This document shows positions 37,921 through 46,828 of a DNA stretch of 64,000 nucleotides, one piece after another. This stretch comes from Astropecten irregularis (taxonomy: Eukaryota; Echinodermata; Asteroidea; Paxillosida; Astropectinidae), in assembly GCA_963971285.1 (NCBI GenBank), contig OZ020255.1, positions 13,226,931-13,290,930 of the forward strand, written 5' to 3'. Below the pieces are notes generated by a model. That model did no database searches. It saw only the letters and a list, made by a program, of their open reading frames with translations, and was not told where the DNA came from. The translations under genes and the position numbers were made by a program. Position 1 is the stretch's first letter, and every line of letters begins with the position of its first letter.

Positions 37921-40900
37921 GTTGGTATACATGCAAAGTTCAACATGTTATGTCCCTTCGACATTTAAATTATTGGTAAATTAAAAATGTTTGTCTTCAT
38001 TTAGCTACCGACTGCTTATAATTAATTAAAGTTTTTGTCAACGAAATACCGGATTCATGGGCACAAATATCAAGGATGATACAGTAACAGTCATCTGTGA
38101 AAATGTCAGTCCCATGCGATGCCCTCTTTTCAGAAGAAAAAAAAGTGAAAAACGGCCACAGTATTTCTTAAGTCTTTTCTCTTTTAATTTTTATCTTTAA
38201 AAGATCAAAAATAATTTTGGTCACTGGTTTGACTCTTTTCTTGATAAATTCAGCATTTCAGGCAGAAACAATTTTAACGGTATGTTTCTACCATCACCAT
38301 CATTATACCCTGTAAGTTATAGGTAAATCTGTGAAGATTTCTGTTTCGGTATGCTGCCAAAGTATGATACTATCTTAAACACAAAATATAACTCAAAAGC
38401 TGGCTATGACACAACGCAGCAACGAACACAAGACCAAAACGAAACCAACACACAAAAAAAGCTTCTTTTTGAATGGCAGTTCGTATACAAATTCACAACT
38501 TTTTAATACAGTTGAAATATGTAGGGTTTCAATTGATTTATTGGTAATTAATGGCCTACTTGAATGAATTCCATTTCCATGGATCTAATTTACTACGACC
38601 ACAGAGTAAGGGTGGTGTAAACGAGGAATTTAGTAACTCTTAAATTTACCTAGACTGTTGTTTTGTGTATAGTGGCGTTTTTCTTTATACATGTAATTAT
38701 TAGTCACGTACATAGGTCTGTAACTCGATCTACAGGTGGTTATTGAAATGAGGTGCTGTATTGAAATTACTTACAATGGCAGCGGCTAGGTTCGCAAAGG
38801 TTCAATTGTTTTCATTGTTGAAGTTTACCTTGAAATGAATAACATGCCAACAGATTGGGTTCATGTAAAATGTACTTGCACTTGCAGCAAGAATCTTTGT
38901 GCGAAGTTTACGTTTTCATTAAAGCACATGTTAACATGGATGCCGCTATTAAATACGCATAAGTGTATGATAATGAAGTACTTAATTTTCAAACTAGGTT
39001 AGCTTGTGTCTTTTTCATTTTCGTCTTTGCGTAATCGGGACCTAATTTGAAACTATATGCCTATGAGACAAAAACTTCAGGTCTCGTTCTTATGTCATTC
39101 TAAATAATTGGTAGTGTACAAATTATCGTTTTGATGGAGAGGTTGGCTACATACAAGAACTACGTTTGTTTAGCTACTTGATGTATTTTTGAAGTATTAC
39201 ATACACTTTTCAATGATCATGTTATGGTTAGGGCAGCAGGGTGTTAATGGACCTATGATTGCAACCCAACATTTTGTGACCCAACTTTTTAATAAATCAT
39301 AAAGAAATCAGAGGATGACGTCAAAATAACGTTATTGCAAGTTGTTCAATGTAACACTTCCCATCTATAGATACATACCAAGCTTGAACACAATCAGACC
39401 TATATGGTTCGTGTATAATTGATGTGTGAAGTTTGCCCCTTTAATCCGCTGTCCTGATGACATCATGATGACGTGTGTATGCATCTACGCGACAGTAACT
39501 TTATTTGAACCAAGTTTGTTCAAAATCAACTGCTTGAAAGTGGAGGCCAAGAAAGGTTTTCGACAAGAAGGGTCAGGAAAAATCCGAACACACGCATAGG
39601 CTTTTCCGCTTCGCTTGGAAAAGCCAACTAGAAAAGCGACGTCAAGTTTGAGATTTCAATGTCAGCAGACGGCACAACGCTGGTTCCCGGGCAATAACGT
39701 CTGCATTTGAATTTCGATTAGTAGCTGGTTTACACCGCGGGAGACTTGTACGTTAGTGAACAATCTAGCGTCACTCGTCGCCGTTCATTCATTCCTTTGA
39801 AATTTGACGCACAGGATATTTTATACTGCGGTAACATTATTTAAGGGCTGATCGAGCTGAGACTAGGTTTGGGATTCATTTTGCTCCCTACCGCCATTTT
39901 GTGTCTAAAATGAAATGAAGGGCTTGATATACATGGCGAAGTTGGAGCCTATCTTCTGCCCAATTTTAGTTTTGGGGCCTTAAATGGTGGTAGCGAGAAA
40001 AAAATATATTCTCAAGTCTGGTTTCGCAAAGGTCCCTTTAATATTCCTTGAACTCAACGTGCAGCTTGCGAGAGGGCGCTCTTGATAGTGTCACTGCAAA
40101 CTACAAGAGCAAGTTCAGGCGGCAGCACAGCGGTAAGCGCCTCGCGCCCACGCCGTGTATGCACCGCCGAGCCAGACCACGCGATGTATGGATTGGTGGT
40201 TTATTAATGAACAGCCTCCCTTCAAAGTTAATTCTGTGTTTATACTTATACCACATGCCATGTTTAAAACCCACAGATAAAGCCAATAGCATTATAATTA
40301 TTTATTGAAAGTGAACAAAGACAAATTGACTAGAGCGGGATTCGAACCAGCGACCCCGTGGAAACGTTCAGAGAATACAAACCAAAGTAGACAAAATGAT
40401 TGGGGAAAACGGTAATTTAGTAGCTGCAAATAAAGCCCACAGAACCGTTCCGTGAGCTAAAATGAACTGGCGGATTTCAAGGGGCAATGAGGCAAAGACA
40501 ATGCAGAGGCAAAAGTGATCACTAATAAACGCCCGATGAAATCATCACTCGGACTAACAAAATGAAAACATGCATATACGTAGTTTGTTGAGCCAAGGCA
40601 ACAAGACCTTTCGAGTTACCGGAGACAAAATCAGCACTGCAAAAAAGACATGGAGGTATGAACTTACATTCTCATAAGATGTCCCCTCATTCTCTCTCGT
40701 CTCCTCCGTGATATAGGTGGTGGAAACTGCTAGTGGCGATACCGCAGTCTTCCCCATTCACCGCTGGATCAAGGCCGACTGCCGTCGGATGTTCGCCGAG
40801 TACGACTGCTTGCTCCCTCAGCATGACGGCAACGAGGAACAACGCAAGGAGGAACTGCAGGCAAAGAGGAAGCTTTATGAACTGGAGTGTAAGGTGGAGG

Positions 40901-43900
40901 GCCTTATACCGCAGGTGAATAGTGAAATAATAATAATAACAACAACAACAATAACAACAATAACAATAACAACAACGACAACAATCAGGGGAAAGGGTAA
41001 TCAAAGTCACGTGATGTCATGTTGCTGGTAGCGACGTTTCGGCTGCTGGAACTTATAGCCTTCATCGGGCAACAAGAACAATAACAACAACATCAACAAT
41101 AACAACAGCAACAACAACAGCAGTAGCAGCAGCAGCATCAAAAACCAAAATAACAAACAGGAGCAGACGCAGTACAACAACGCAAACCACCACCATAAGT
41201 TGCAGTGGAACACCGGCAAAATTAGCAGCAACGAAAACAACACCAAATGATAACACGAACCACAACATCACCATAAGCAACATGCAGCAGGAACAAGTAA
41301 ACAGCAGCAGCAGCAGTTTTTACAGCTGCATTCGCAATACAGATAGGATAACTTAGCAGACAACCGAAAATGTTCTATTTAAATAATTCTTGAGCACCAC
41401 CAATATCATATCCACTCGCCAACATTAATTTGATCTAACCAAGAGATATTCGTTAAATACTGATTCCAGTGCAAGATAATAGTATTATCATGACTTGTAT
41501 GAATCACCACTTGATACCATTTGAAATGAACTAATGCAATTCTATATAAACAGCTTTTCTAATGCCGCCGCTCATTCAATGTGAACCTAAATTCAATTTT
41601 GATTTCATTTGTAAATACCGAATCTTCAATTAACCTACAATAATAAATTCTAATCTTTTCATTCCCCTACGATAGATCAAGGCCTGTCCTGATGATGAAT
41701 CGTTCTCAGACGATTACAAGGTATTGCGATAATCGCATTAATCGATAATCGAATTAAGCCATATGCGTATTAAAAATGTATTCAAGGCTGGCTAGCACAA
41801 GGTCAAAAGCTTATCTGAAACCGTTTATTGTCAAGGGGGAAAGCAAGGTCAAAAAGACTGTGATAATGTTTATTAATGACATATCACCCAAGATATTGTC
41901 TGCCTGCGTCAAAACAAATTTCATAGAGCTGCTTAAAGCACCAAAATTTGCTTAAGCACCAAAAACCTTGGTAAATAAAATCAGTATGCTAGCTAAAACT
42001 CCTTGTGAATGTTATGTTCAACAAACAATGAACAAATACAAGTCAAAAGCATTAAACATCTCATGAAAATTTGGTTGGTAATCCTGTTTGATCAAGGAAG
42101 ACTTTTCATGCTTAAGCAATTCTTGTGCTTATTAGCAGTTCCATGAAATTGGCCCCGGGATCTGAGAAGAAAATGAACTTCGAAAGGCGAAGCGGTAATG
42201 ACGAATGGCAGGAGAAATCGCATTTGCCTACGAATCGGTATTAAACTCACTTGCTGAATACAATACTAGAATGATTCGTGACTGAGCTGCCAAGTGTCCC
42301 CGCTTGATCCAACTTCGACGCTTCCTATCTCATAACATTCAAGTATCTTTAAGGCTCTTCGTGTTCAGTTTCTCTATCTCTCACTCTTCCTGGTCTCAGT
42401 GGGACATCTTGAAATCCAAAGCCAAGCTCCTGTTCCAGAGCAAGATCATCAGCCTGACATCCGATGCCTGGGACTGCCTGGATGACATTGGTAAAGTCTA
42501 CAATACCTATCTCCCGGTGCCGCACGTAAGTCAATCCAATCCCTTATACCATGCCCCTCCCCCAGTGCCCACCCCAGTGGACTTTATTTCATATTTCATA
42601 TCGATATGGATATTGATTTTCCAAAAAAAAGTGAGAGGATGTCACAGTTTGGTTTGAAAGTCGAGAAAACAGACAGATCTAAAATGTAGATATCATTTTT
42701 CTGATTTCATAGAGCTGCCTACGCACCAACATTTTGCGTAAACACCAAAAACCTTACTAAATAAAAATCTGCATGCCGGCCAAAACTGTGATTGTTATGC
42801 TTAGCAAACAATGTCCGAATACAAGTGAAAAGCAGTAATTAACGTCACATGAAAAAATGGTTGGCAATTCTGTTTGATCAAGGAAAACTTTTTTCATGCT
42901 AAAGCAAATTTGGTGCTTAAGCAGCTCTATGAAATTGTCCCATGTTCTTATAGGGGATGAAAAATTGGCGAGAGGATTCGGAGTTCGCATCCCAGAGGCT
43001 GGTGGGATGCAACGCAATAAGGATTCAACGATGCACCGCAATACCAGACAAGTAAGTATAGCTCCTATTCATCATTCTAATTTTTGTTAACCGAAGCTTC
43101 TCAATTCATCTGCCTCTTCTGAATTACCCTAACTCGATTACTATGAAGATTTGTTAAAATGTTGATACTTTGTAGGCTCAGGAAGTGCATTTTCTGCCGT
43201 CTGCAGAACACCGAAGGTAAAACTACAGGGAAAAACAAGGTTTTCCCCTGACCTTAACGGAGCTCACAGAACCTCATTATAAAGAAAGATAGGCCTAATC
43301 AGATTAAATTGCCATACGAACAAATTGACGGCTCAAGTTCCGTTAATTAATTCGCCGCGAGATAAAAAAAAAAAAAAAAAAAAGACTTCCGCAGTATAAG
43401 TGCCAGGACGTCCTTTTCAGCCTTGCAGTTGATGACGACATGCTGAAGCCAATTATGGAAGGAATGAGCATCCAAGAGGTGATCGACGCCAGGAGACTGT
43501 ACATCATGAACTACAAGATACTGAAGGATCTGCCCTGCAGCTACGGCAGAAAGGTAGATTGGAGAGACCGTCCAAGGCAAATGAACGGTCATTAGGCATA
43601 TACTTCGCATTGATTAAAGGGACTACCTTTCGTATCAAAAGATGACCAGCAGTAATTCAGCGACACAGTATTCTTCAGGAGATATTTGAACAGAAACATG
43701 AGTGCAGATACATTACCCAAATGTCGTCGTTCGCTCGTATTATCTTCCACTTTATTTGATTGGGTAATATAGTTGTTTATACCGGTATAATGATTTGAAA
43801 GTTGACCTAGCATATACAACACTACGTGTAGGAATACTGTGTTATGTCCCCAGCCACAAAACGCTGATGTAGGCCTAATGTTAGGTTATGATTAAGATCA

Positions 43901-44862
43901 AGGTTTAGATTGCAGTATGCAAATCATCTTCTTCATTTTTTATCAATAACTTTTATTTCCAGATTAATAGTTTCTGGATTCCCTCATAGAGACGTTAGTG
44001 ATACAAATTGCCTGGTCATTTATGAGTGCTGTAATTCTGCATGCAGAATTCCCCTCCCCCGTGAAATTCAGTGAATCTGCTGCCACCACGCGACTCAACA
44101 AGATTAGTCTAACGAATGTCCTATCTCTGTTTTGTTGTCAGATCTGTGCGCCCATCGCTCTGTTCTTTGTCAACTCGAACAAGGATTTGATGCCTGTGGC
44201 GATTCAACTGTACCAAGACCCGGCTGATGATAACCCCGTAGGTGTCCGCCAGAAGGCTTATAAATTTCCCATCATTTTATGAATTTTTTTTTCGATTCGA
44301 TAATTAGAATGTAGATTTTTCAATGGCATCCGTTAATAGGATTAGGATGCATGGTTGAAAATTATCAAGTGACAAGCTGCTGATTTTCGGTTACAAAGGA
44401 TAAGTTAACCGTATCCTACGTCTGCAATGCATCATAAGTCCTATGATTGATAGTAAGTTAAGATGAATTTGGTGTAATCTACATCATGATAGATACGAAA
44501 TCATAGCCGCATAGCAAAAAAAAAGAGAAAAGGGTGCGTATGTAGCTCTATTGGTAATATGCTTTGCATCGCACGGAATTGGCAAGTAAGCCACCAAGCG
44601 TTTCCCTAATTCAGTTCCCGACATTTTATTTCTTTTGCTCCGGCCAGGTGTTCCTGCGCACGGACCAGGGGTACACATGGCTGCTGGCCAAGATGTGGTT
44701 CAACAACGCCGACGCCTCCTTCCACCAGGCCGCTACCCATCTGGGCTTCACCCATCTCATCATGGAGTCTGTTGCCGTGGCGGTGAACTGCACGCTTTCG
44801 CCCTCCCACCCGATATTCCGCTTGCTGGCGTCGCATTTCCTGTACCTCATCGCAATCAACAG
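37621..44862 (+). CDS. Animal lipoxygenase, 5' half (8 exons, 3' part missing)
   Basis: Joined exons 37621-37920, 40717-40914, 41676-41720, 42400-42525, 42954-43051, 43421-43553, 44142-44237 and 44648-44862 keep one frame for 403 codons plus 2 nt. Residues ~14-120 form a PLAT/C2-like domain (GAGTDAN motif), which in this family binds Ca2+ and membranes. The rest is the start of the catalytic domain that dioxygenates polyunsaturated fatty acids at a non-haem iron. HQAATHLGFTH supplies His363 and His368, equivalent to His367 and His372 of human 5-lipoxygenase. The distal iron ligands, the C-terminal Ile and the Ala/Gly residue that governs R/S stereospecificity are not in the window, so neither position nor chirality of oxygenation can be assigned. 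Similarity to human ALOX5 runs collinearly over all exons. The product starts at Met with no fused catalase-like domain, unlike coral allene-oxide-synthase fusions. The gene is cut off by a gap and satellite DNA; an assembly break is likelier than a true truncation. Confidence 0.93.
38202..38352 (+). repeat. Dispersed repeat R1, copy 2
   Basis: Second copy of the ~150-bp element also seen at 36380-36526, same orientation, with scattered substitutions and small indels. The two copies lie either side of exon 1. Confidence 0.75.
39316..39323. promoter_or_regulatory. Perfect CRE-type palindrome TGACGTCA
   Basis: An 8-bp CREB/ATF consensus in intron 1, followed 1 bp later by a second palindrome, AATAACGTTATT (39325-39336). 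The site may belong to an interspersed repeat rather than the gene's own control region. Function is inferred from the consensus only. Confidence 0.3.
39599..39625. repeat. Perfect 9-bp stem inverted repeat
   Basis: GGCTTTTCC and GGAAAAGCC are exact reverse complements separated by GCTTCGCTT. The preceding sequence (~39240-39600) has the look of an interspersed repeat, so this hairpin may be its 3' terminus. No second copy exists in the window to test that. Confidence 0.5.
40310..40400 (-). repeat. tRNA-derived SINE fragment (B box)
   Basis: On the minus strand GGTTCGAATCCC (40337-40348) is a perfect RNA polymerase III B box in a tRNA T-arm context, GGTCGCTGGTTCGAATCCCG. No convincing A box is found at the expected distance at higher coordinates, and no cloverleaf forms. 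This is therefore a 5'-damaged SINE rather than a tRNA gene. Confidence 0.5.
40717..40914 (+). CDS. Lipoxygenase exon 2 (end of PLAT, linker)
   Basis: Encodes residues 101-166. It begins GTGGTGGAAACT after ...GATATAG and ends CCGCAG|GTGAAT, phase 0 on both sides. SGDTAVFPIHRWI matches the HGDYIEFPCYRWI strand of human ALOX5, including the conserved Trp (residue 117) of the membrane-facing PLAT surface. The charged stretch EEQRKEELQAKRKLYE corresponds to the helical linker where human ALOX5 has RRKELETRQKQYRW. Confidence 0.93.
40926..40984. repeat. (AAT)n/(AAC)n microsatellite
   Basis: Interrupted AAT and AAC trinucleotides begin 11 bp after the exon 2 donor. Read through in frame they give a low-complexity open stretch that falsely extends exon 2. 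Confidence 0.9.
41007..41014. promoter_or_regulatory. TCACGTGA E-box/M-box palindrome
   Basis: GTCACGTGATG contains an 8-bp palindrome matching USF/MITF/TFE-type E-boxes. It lies between two microsatellites in intron 2. Function is unproven. Confidence 0.3.
41071..41139. repeat. (AAC)n/(CAG)n microsatellite
   Basis: Imperfect AAC repeats grade into CAG/TAG/CAG repeats. A further pure (CAG)5 lies at 41302-41316. Confidence 0.9.
41676..41720 (+). CDS. Lipoxygenase exon 3 (15-codon exon)
   Basis: Encodes residues 167-181, IKACPDDESFSDDYK, between ...CCTACGATAG and GTATTG. It is phase 0 at both ends, so skipping it would keep the frame. The position corresponds to AKCHKDLPRDIQFDSEK in human ALOX5. 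The exon is short, so support comes mainly from splice sites, frame and collinearity. Confidence 0.8.
41721..42399 (+). other. Intron 3
   Basis: Phase-0 intron containing MITE copy 1 (41915-42153). The acceptor has a strong pyrimidine tract, TTTCTCTATCTCTCACTCTTCC, ending GGTCTCAG. Confidence 0.8.
41915..42153. mobile_element. MITE copy 1 with terminal inverted repeats
   Basis: About 239 bp starting AAATTTCATAGAGCTGCTTAA and ending near GCTTATTAGCAGTTCCATGAAATTG; the ends are imperfect reverse complements. It aligns over its whole length with 42703-42940. There is no transposase, so it is a non-autonomous DNA element. Superfamily and target duplication are not clear. Confidence 0.8.
42400..42525 (+). 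CDS. Lipoxygenase exon 4
   Basis: Encodes residues 182-223, from WDILKSKAKLLFQ to NTYLPVPH, between TGGTCTCAG and GTAAGTCA, phase 0 at both ends. It aligns with the human ALOX5 segment from NYSKAMENLFINRF to the FEKIFVKISNTI region, the first helices of the catalytic domain. The open frame extends upstream into the pyrimidine tract, but that part has no similarity. Confidence 0.88.
42526..42953 (+). other. Intron 4
   Basis: Phase-0 intron, more than half of it MITE copy 2. The acceptor CATGTTCTTATAG has a poor pyrimidine tract and directly follows the MITE end. Confidence 0.8.
42703..42940. mobile_element. MITE copy 2 with terminal inverted repeats
   Basis: Starts GATTTCATAGAGCTGCCTA and ends GTGCTTAAGCAGCTCTATGAAATTG, nearly perfect inverted termini of about 20 bp. 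It is collinear with copy 1 (shared ACCAAAAACCTT, TGTTTGATCAAGGAA, CTTTT(TT)CATGCT). It terminates about 13 bp before the exon 5 acceptor AG. Confidence 0.85.
42954..43051 (+). CDS. Lipoxygenase exon 5
   Basis: Encodes residues 224-255 and two bases of codon 256. The correct frame reads GMKNWREDSEFASQRL then VGCNAIRIQRCTAIPD. It matches NHWQEDLMFGYQFLNGCNP and IRRCTELPEK of human ALOX5, the helix over the active-site entrance. The acceptor is TTCTTATAG and the donor ACAA|GTAAGT is strong. A longer open frame over this interval (42896-43090) is a different frame and not the protein. The exon ends in phase 2, which dictates the exon 6 acceptor. Confidence 0.92.
43052..43420 (+). other. Intron 5
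   Basis: Phase-2 intron. It contains an A20 run at 43364-43383 shortly before the acceptor. The acceptor used is GACGTCCTTTTCAG; three earlier AGs (43394, 43400, 43406) and a later one (43427) give the wrong phase or lose conserved residues. Confidence 0.8.
43421..43553 (+). CDS. Lipoxygenase exon 6
   Basis: The first base completes codon 256 (AA+C, Asn); residues 257-300 follow. LAVDDDMLKPIMEGMS then IQEVIDARRLYIMNYKIL aligns with LPVTTEMVECSLERQLS then LEQEVQQGNIFIVDFELL of human ALOX5, with no gap across the exon 5/6 junction. It ends GGCAGAAAG|GTAGAT in phase 0. The frame stays open upstream into the polyA side, but those residues have no family similarity. Confidence 0.92.
43554..44141 (+). 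other. Intron 6
   Basis: Phase-0 intron, AT-rich, with no repeat or exon that I can identify. The acceptor is CTATCTCTGTTTTGTTGTCAG. Confidence 0.75.
44142..44237 (+). CDS. Lipoxygenase exon 7
   Basis: Encodes residues 301-332. ICAPIALFFVNSNKD then LMPVAIQLYQDPADDNP matches [20 protein letters not shown] and NQIPGDENP of human ALOX5, a highly conserved beta segment of the catalytic domain. The donor is AACCCC|GTAGGT, phase 0. The open frame continues past the donor, but the match to the family stops there and resumes in exon 8. Confidence 0.95.
44238..44647 (+). other. Intron 7
   Basis: Phase-0 intron. A tRNA-like sequence, GTAGCTCTATTGGTAATATGC (44541-44561), resembles a degenerate A box, but no B box follows. 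The acceptor is TTTATTTCTTTTGCTCCGGCCAG. Confidence 0.75.
44648..44862 (+). CDS. Lipoxygenase exon 8 (first two iron-ligand histidines)
   Basis: Encodes residues 333-403 and two bases of the next codon. YTWLLAKMWFNNADASF is followed by HQAATHLGFTH, the lipoxygenase iron signature: His363 and His368 match the first two iron ligands (human His367, His372). SPSHPIFRLLASHFLYLIAIN corresponds to AVHPIFKLLVAHVRFTIAIN. The donor is AACAG|GTGTGG, phase 2. This is the last exon present; the next one, which should begin the equivalent of human KAREQL, is not found before the gap. Confidence 0.97.
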
Positions 44863-45332
44863 GTGTGGTTTAAGAAATGTTTGGCGAAAACTTGTGAAGT
44901 CTTTCTTTGTGTTCATGACATTTTGATTTGAGGAGATAGTTTGTAACAAATTATTGTTAGTAGCTATTATTGACGACAGAATTGAACCAAAATAGCGAAA
45001 CTAACGGAAATGATTAGGGTCGAACATCTCTGCCCATTTTCCGGACGTTCTCAGGTTGTACCGAACTGAATCTGTTTATAGTATACACATCAATGGTGCC
45101 ATGCCTTGATGCTGAACCCTGTCGCCTTGAGGTTTGATTTTAGGGCCTCGGCCATAGTCTTAAGACTCGTGGGTCTAGGTTTTGGCCTTGGCGAATACAG
45201 GGTCTTAGCCTCGAGCTTCGCTCAACCACTGATGTTAATCTCCTTGGATTTTGTTAACTGAATTTCAAATTTGACCGCAAAGGTCGAAGGTAGGCCAAGG
45301 CGCGGTTCTAGGGGGGGGGGGGGGGGGGGCTT
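44863..45332 (+). other. Start of intron 8, up to the gap
   Basis: No further lipoxygenase exon is visible. The sequence becomes GC-richer with GGCCTCGGCC and GGCCTTGGCG motifs, and ends in a 19-G homopolymer (45311-45329) followed by CTT and the gap. Confidence 0.7.
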
Positions 45333-45532
45333 NNNNNNNNNNNNNNNNNNNNNNNNNNNNNNNNNNNNNNNNNNNNNNNNNNNNNNNNNNNNNNNNNNNN
45401 NNNNNNNNNNNNNNNNNNNNNNNNNNNNNNNNNNNNNNNNNNNNNNNNNNNNNNNNNNNNNNNNNNNNNNNNNNNNNNNNNNNNNNNNNNNNNNNNNNNN
45501 NNNNNNNNNNNNNNNNNNNNNNNNNNNNNNNN
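45333..45532. other. Assembly gap, 200 N
   Basis: Exactly 200 undetermined bases. A round number suggests a scaffolding placeholder rather than a measured size. It separates unique DNA on the left from satellite on the right, so the linkage across it is not demonstrated by sequence. Confidence 0.98.
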
Positions 45533-45791
45533 CTGCCATATATAATACACATACAGTGTAACCCGGTATTACGTGATATGTAAAACATTACAGATTTCGC
45601 TATGCAGGCCGTCTTCAGGCTCAAAATTTCAGATATATGATCTACACTGAAAATAAAAAGACACGTGAAATTTTGTTTTCCCTGAGTTTGACCCAGAAAT
45701 GAGCAGGCAGATTTCAAAGATCGTGTTCAAAATATAGGATTGGAAAGCGCGCTGTCATATATAATACACAGAAAGTGTTGAACGTCATAAC

Positions 45792-45807
45792 ATGATTTAT
45801 AAATCAT
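45792..45807. repeat. 16-bp perfect palindrome in right-array monomers (representative)
   Basis: ATGATTTATAAATCAT is fully self-complementary. The left-array counterpart ATGATATATAAATCAT has one mismatched pair. It recurs through the right array, for example near 47339 and 49326. Confidence 0.9.
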
Positions 45808-46828
45808 TGCAGATTTCGCTATGCAGGGCGACTTCGGGTTCAAAAATTCAGATATATGATCTTGACTCAAAATAAAAAGACACGTGAAATTTTGTTTTTC
45901 CTGAATTTGCCCCAGAAATGAGCAGGCAGATTTAAAAGATCGTGTTCAAAATAAAAAAATAGACTGCGTGCTGCCATATATAATACAAATACAGTGTAGA
46001 ACGTCATAACATGATATATAAATCATTGCAGATTTCGCTATGCAGGGCGACTTCGGGTTCAAAAATTCAGATATATGATCTTGACTGAAAATAAAAAGAC
46101 ACGTGAAATTTTGTTTTTCCTGAATTTGCCCCAGAAATGAGCAGGCAGATTTCAAAGATCGTGTTCAAAATAAAAAAATAGACTGCGTGCTGCCATATAT
46201 AATACAAATACAGTGTTGAACGTCATAACATGATTTATAAATCATTGCAGATTTCGCTATGCAGGGCCACTTCGGGTTCAAAAATTCAGATATATGATCT
46301 TGACTGAAAATAAAAAGACACGTGAAATTTTTGTTTTTCCTGAATTTGCCCGAGAAATGAGCAGGCAGATTTAAAAGATCGTGTTCAAAATAAAGAATTA
46401 GACTGCGTGCTGTCATATATAATACAAATACAGTGTAGAACGTCATAACATGATATATAAATCATTGCAGATTTCGCTATGCAGGGCGACTTCAGATTCA
46501 ACAATTCAGATATATGATCTTGACTGAAAATAAAAAGACACGTGAAATTTTGTTTTTCCTGAATTTGCCCCAGAAATGAGCAGGCAGATTTAAAAGATCG
46601 TGTTCAAAATAAAGAATTAGACTGCGCATGCGTGCTGCCATATATAATACACATACAGTGTAACCCGGTATTACATGATATGTAAAACATTACAGATTTC
46701 GCTATGCAGGCCGTCTTCAGGCTCAAAAATTCAGATATATGATCTTGACTGAAAATAAAAAGACACGTGAAATTTTGTTTTTCCTGAATTTGCCCCAGAA
46801 ATGAGCAGGCAGATTTAAAAGATCGTGT

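Larger units (their letters stand above)
37921..40716 (+). other. Intron 1
   Basis: 2.8-kb phase-0 intron with no coding exon that I can recognise. It contains dispersed repeat R1 copy 2, a perfect CRE-type TGACGTCA (39316-39323), a perfect GGCTTTTCC/GGAAAAGCC hairpin (39599-39625) and a tRNA-derived SINE fragment around 40300-40400. The acceptor is TCTCTCGTCTCCTCCGTGATATAG. Confidence 0.8.
40915..41675 (+). other. Intron 2
   Basis: Phase-0 intron filled in its first third by AAC/AAT and CAG trinucleotide tracts and by a short motif, GCGACGTTTCGGCTGCTGG. The acceptor is TTCATTCCCCTACGATAG. A palindromic TCACGTGA lies at 41007-41014. Confidence 0.8.

Noticed and set aside
41007..41283. Leucine-rich minus-strand open frames in intron 2
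   Set aside because: Translations of AAC/CAG microsatellites; low complexity only.
42896..43090. Plus-strand open frame across exon 5 beginning MLKQIWCLSS
   Set aside because: It is the wrong frame. The frame one step away reads MKNWREDSEF...VGCN...RCTAIPD, which matches lipoxygenases and joins exons 4 and 6.
43383..43420. Extension of exon 6 upstream through an earlier AG (43394, 43400 or 43406)
   Set aside because: These acceptors give phase 0, incompatible with the phase-2 end of exon 5. The 43421 start restores frame and gives a gapless match to the family.
44541..44561. tRNA-like A box GTAGCTCTATTGGTAATATGC in intron 7
   Set aside because: No B box or cloverleaf follows. At most it is a decayed SINE head, too weak to annotate as a tRNA.
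44564..44926. Open frame running past both ends of exon 8
   Set aside because: Family similarity begins exactly after the CCGGCCAG acceptor and ends at the AACAG|GTGTGG donor. The extensions are intronic read-through.
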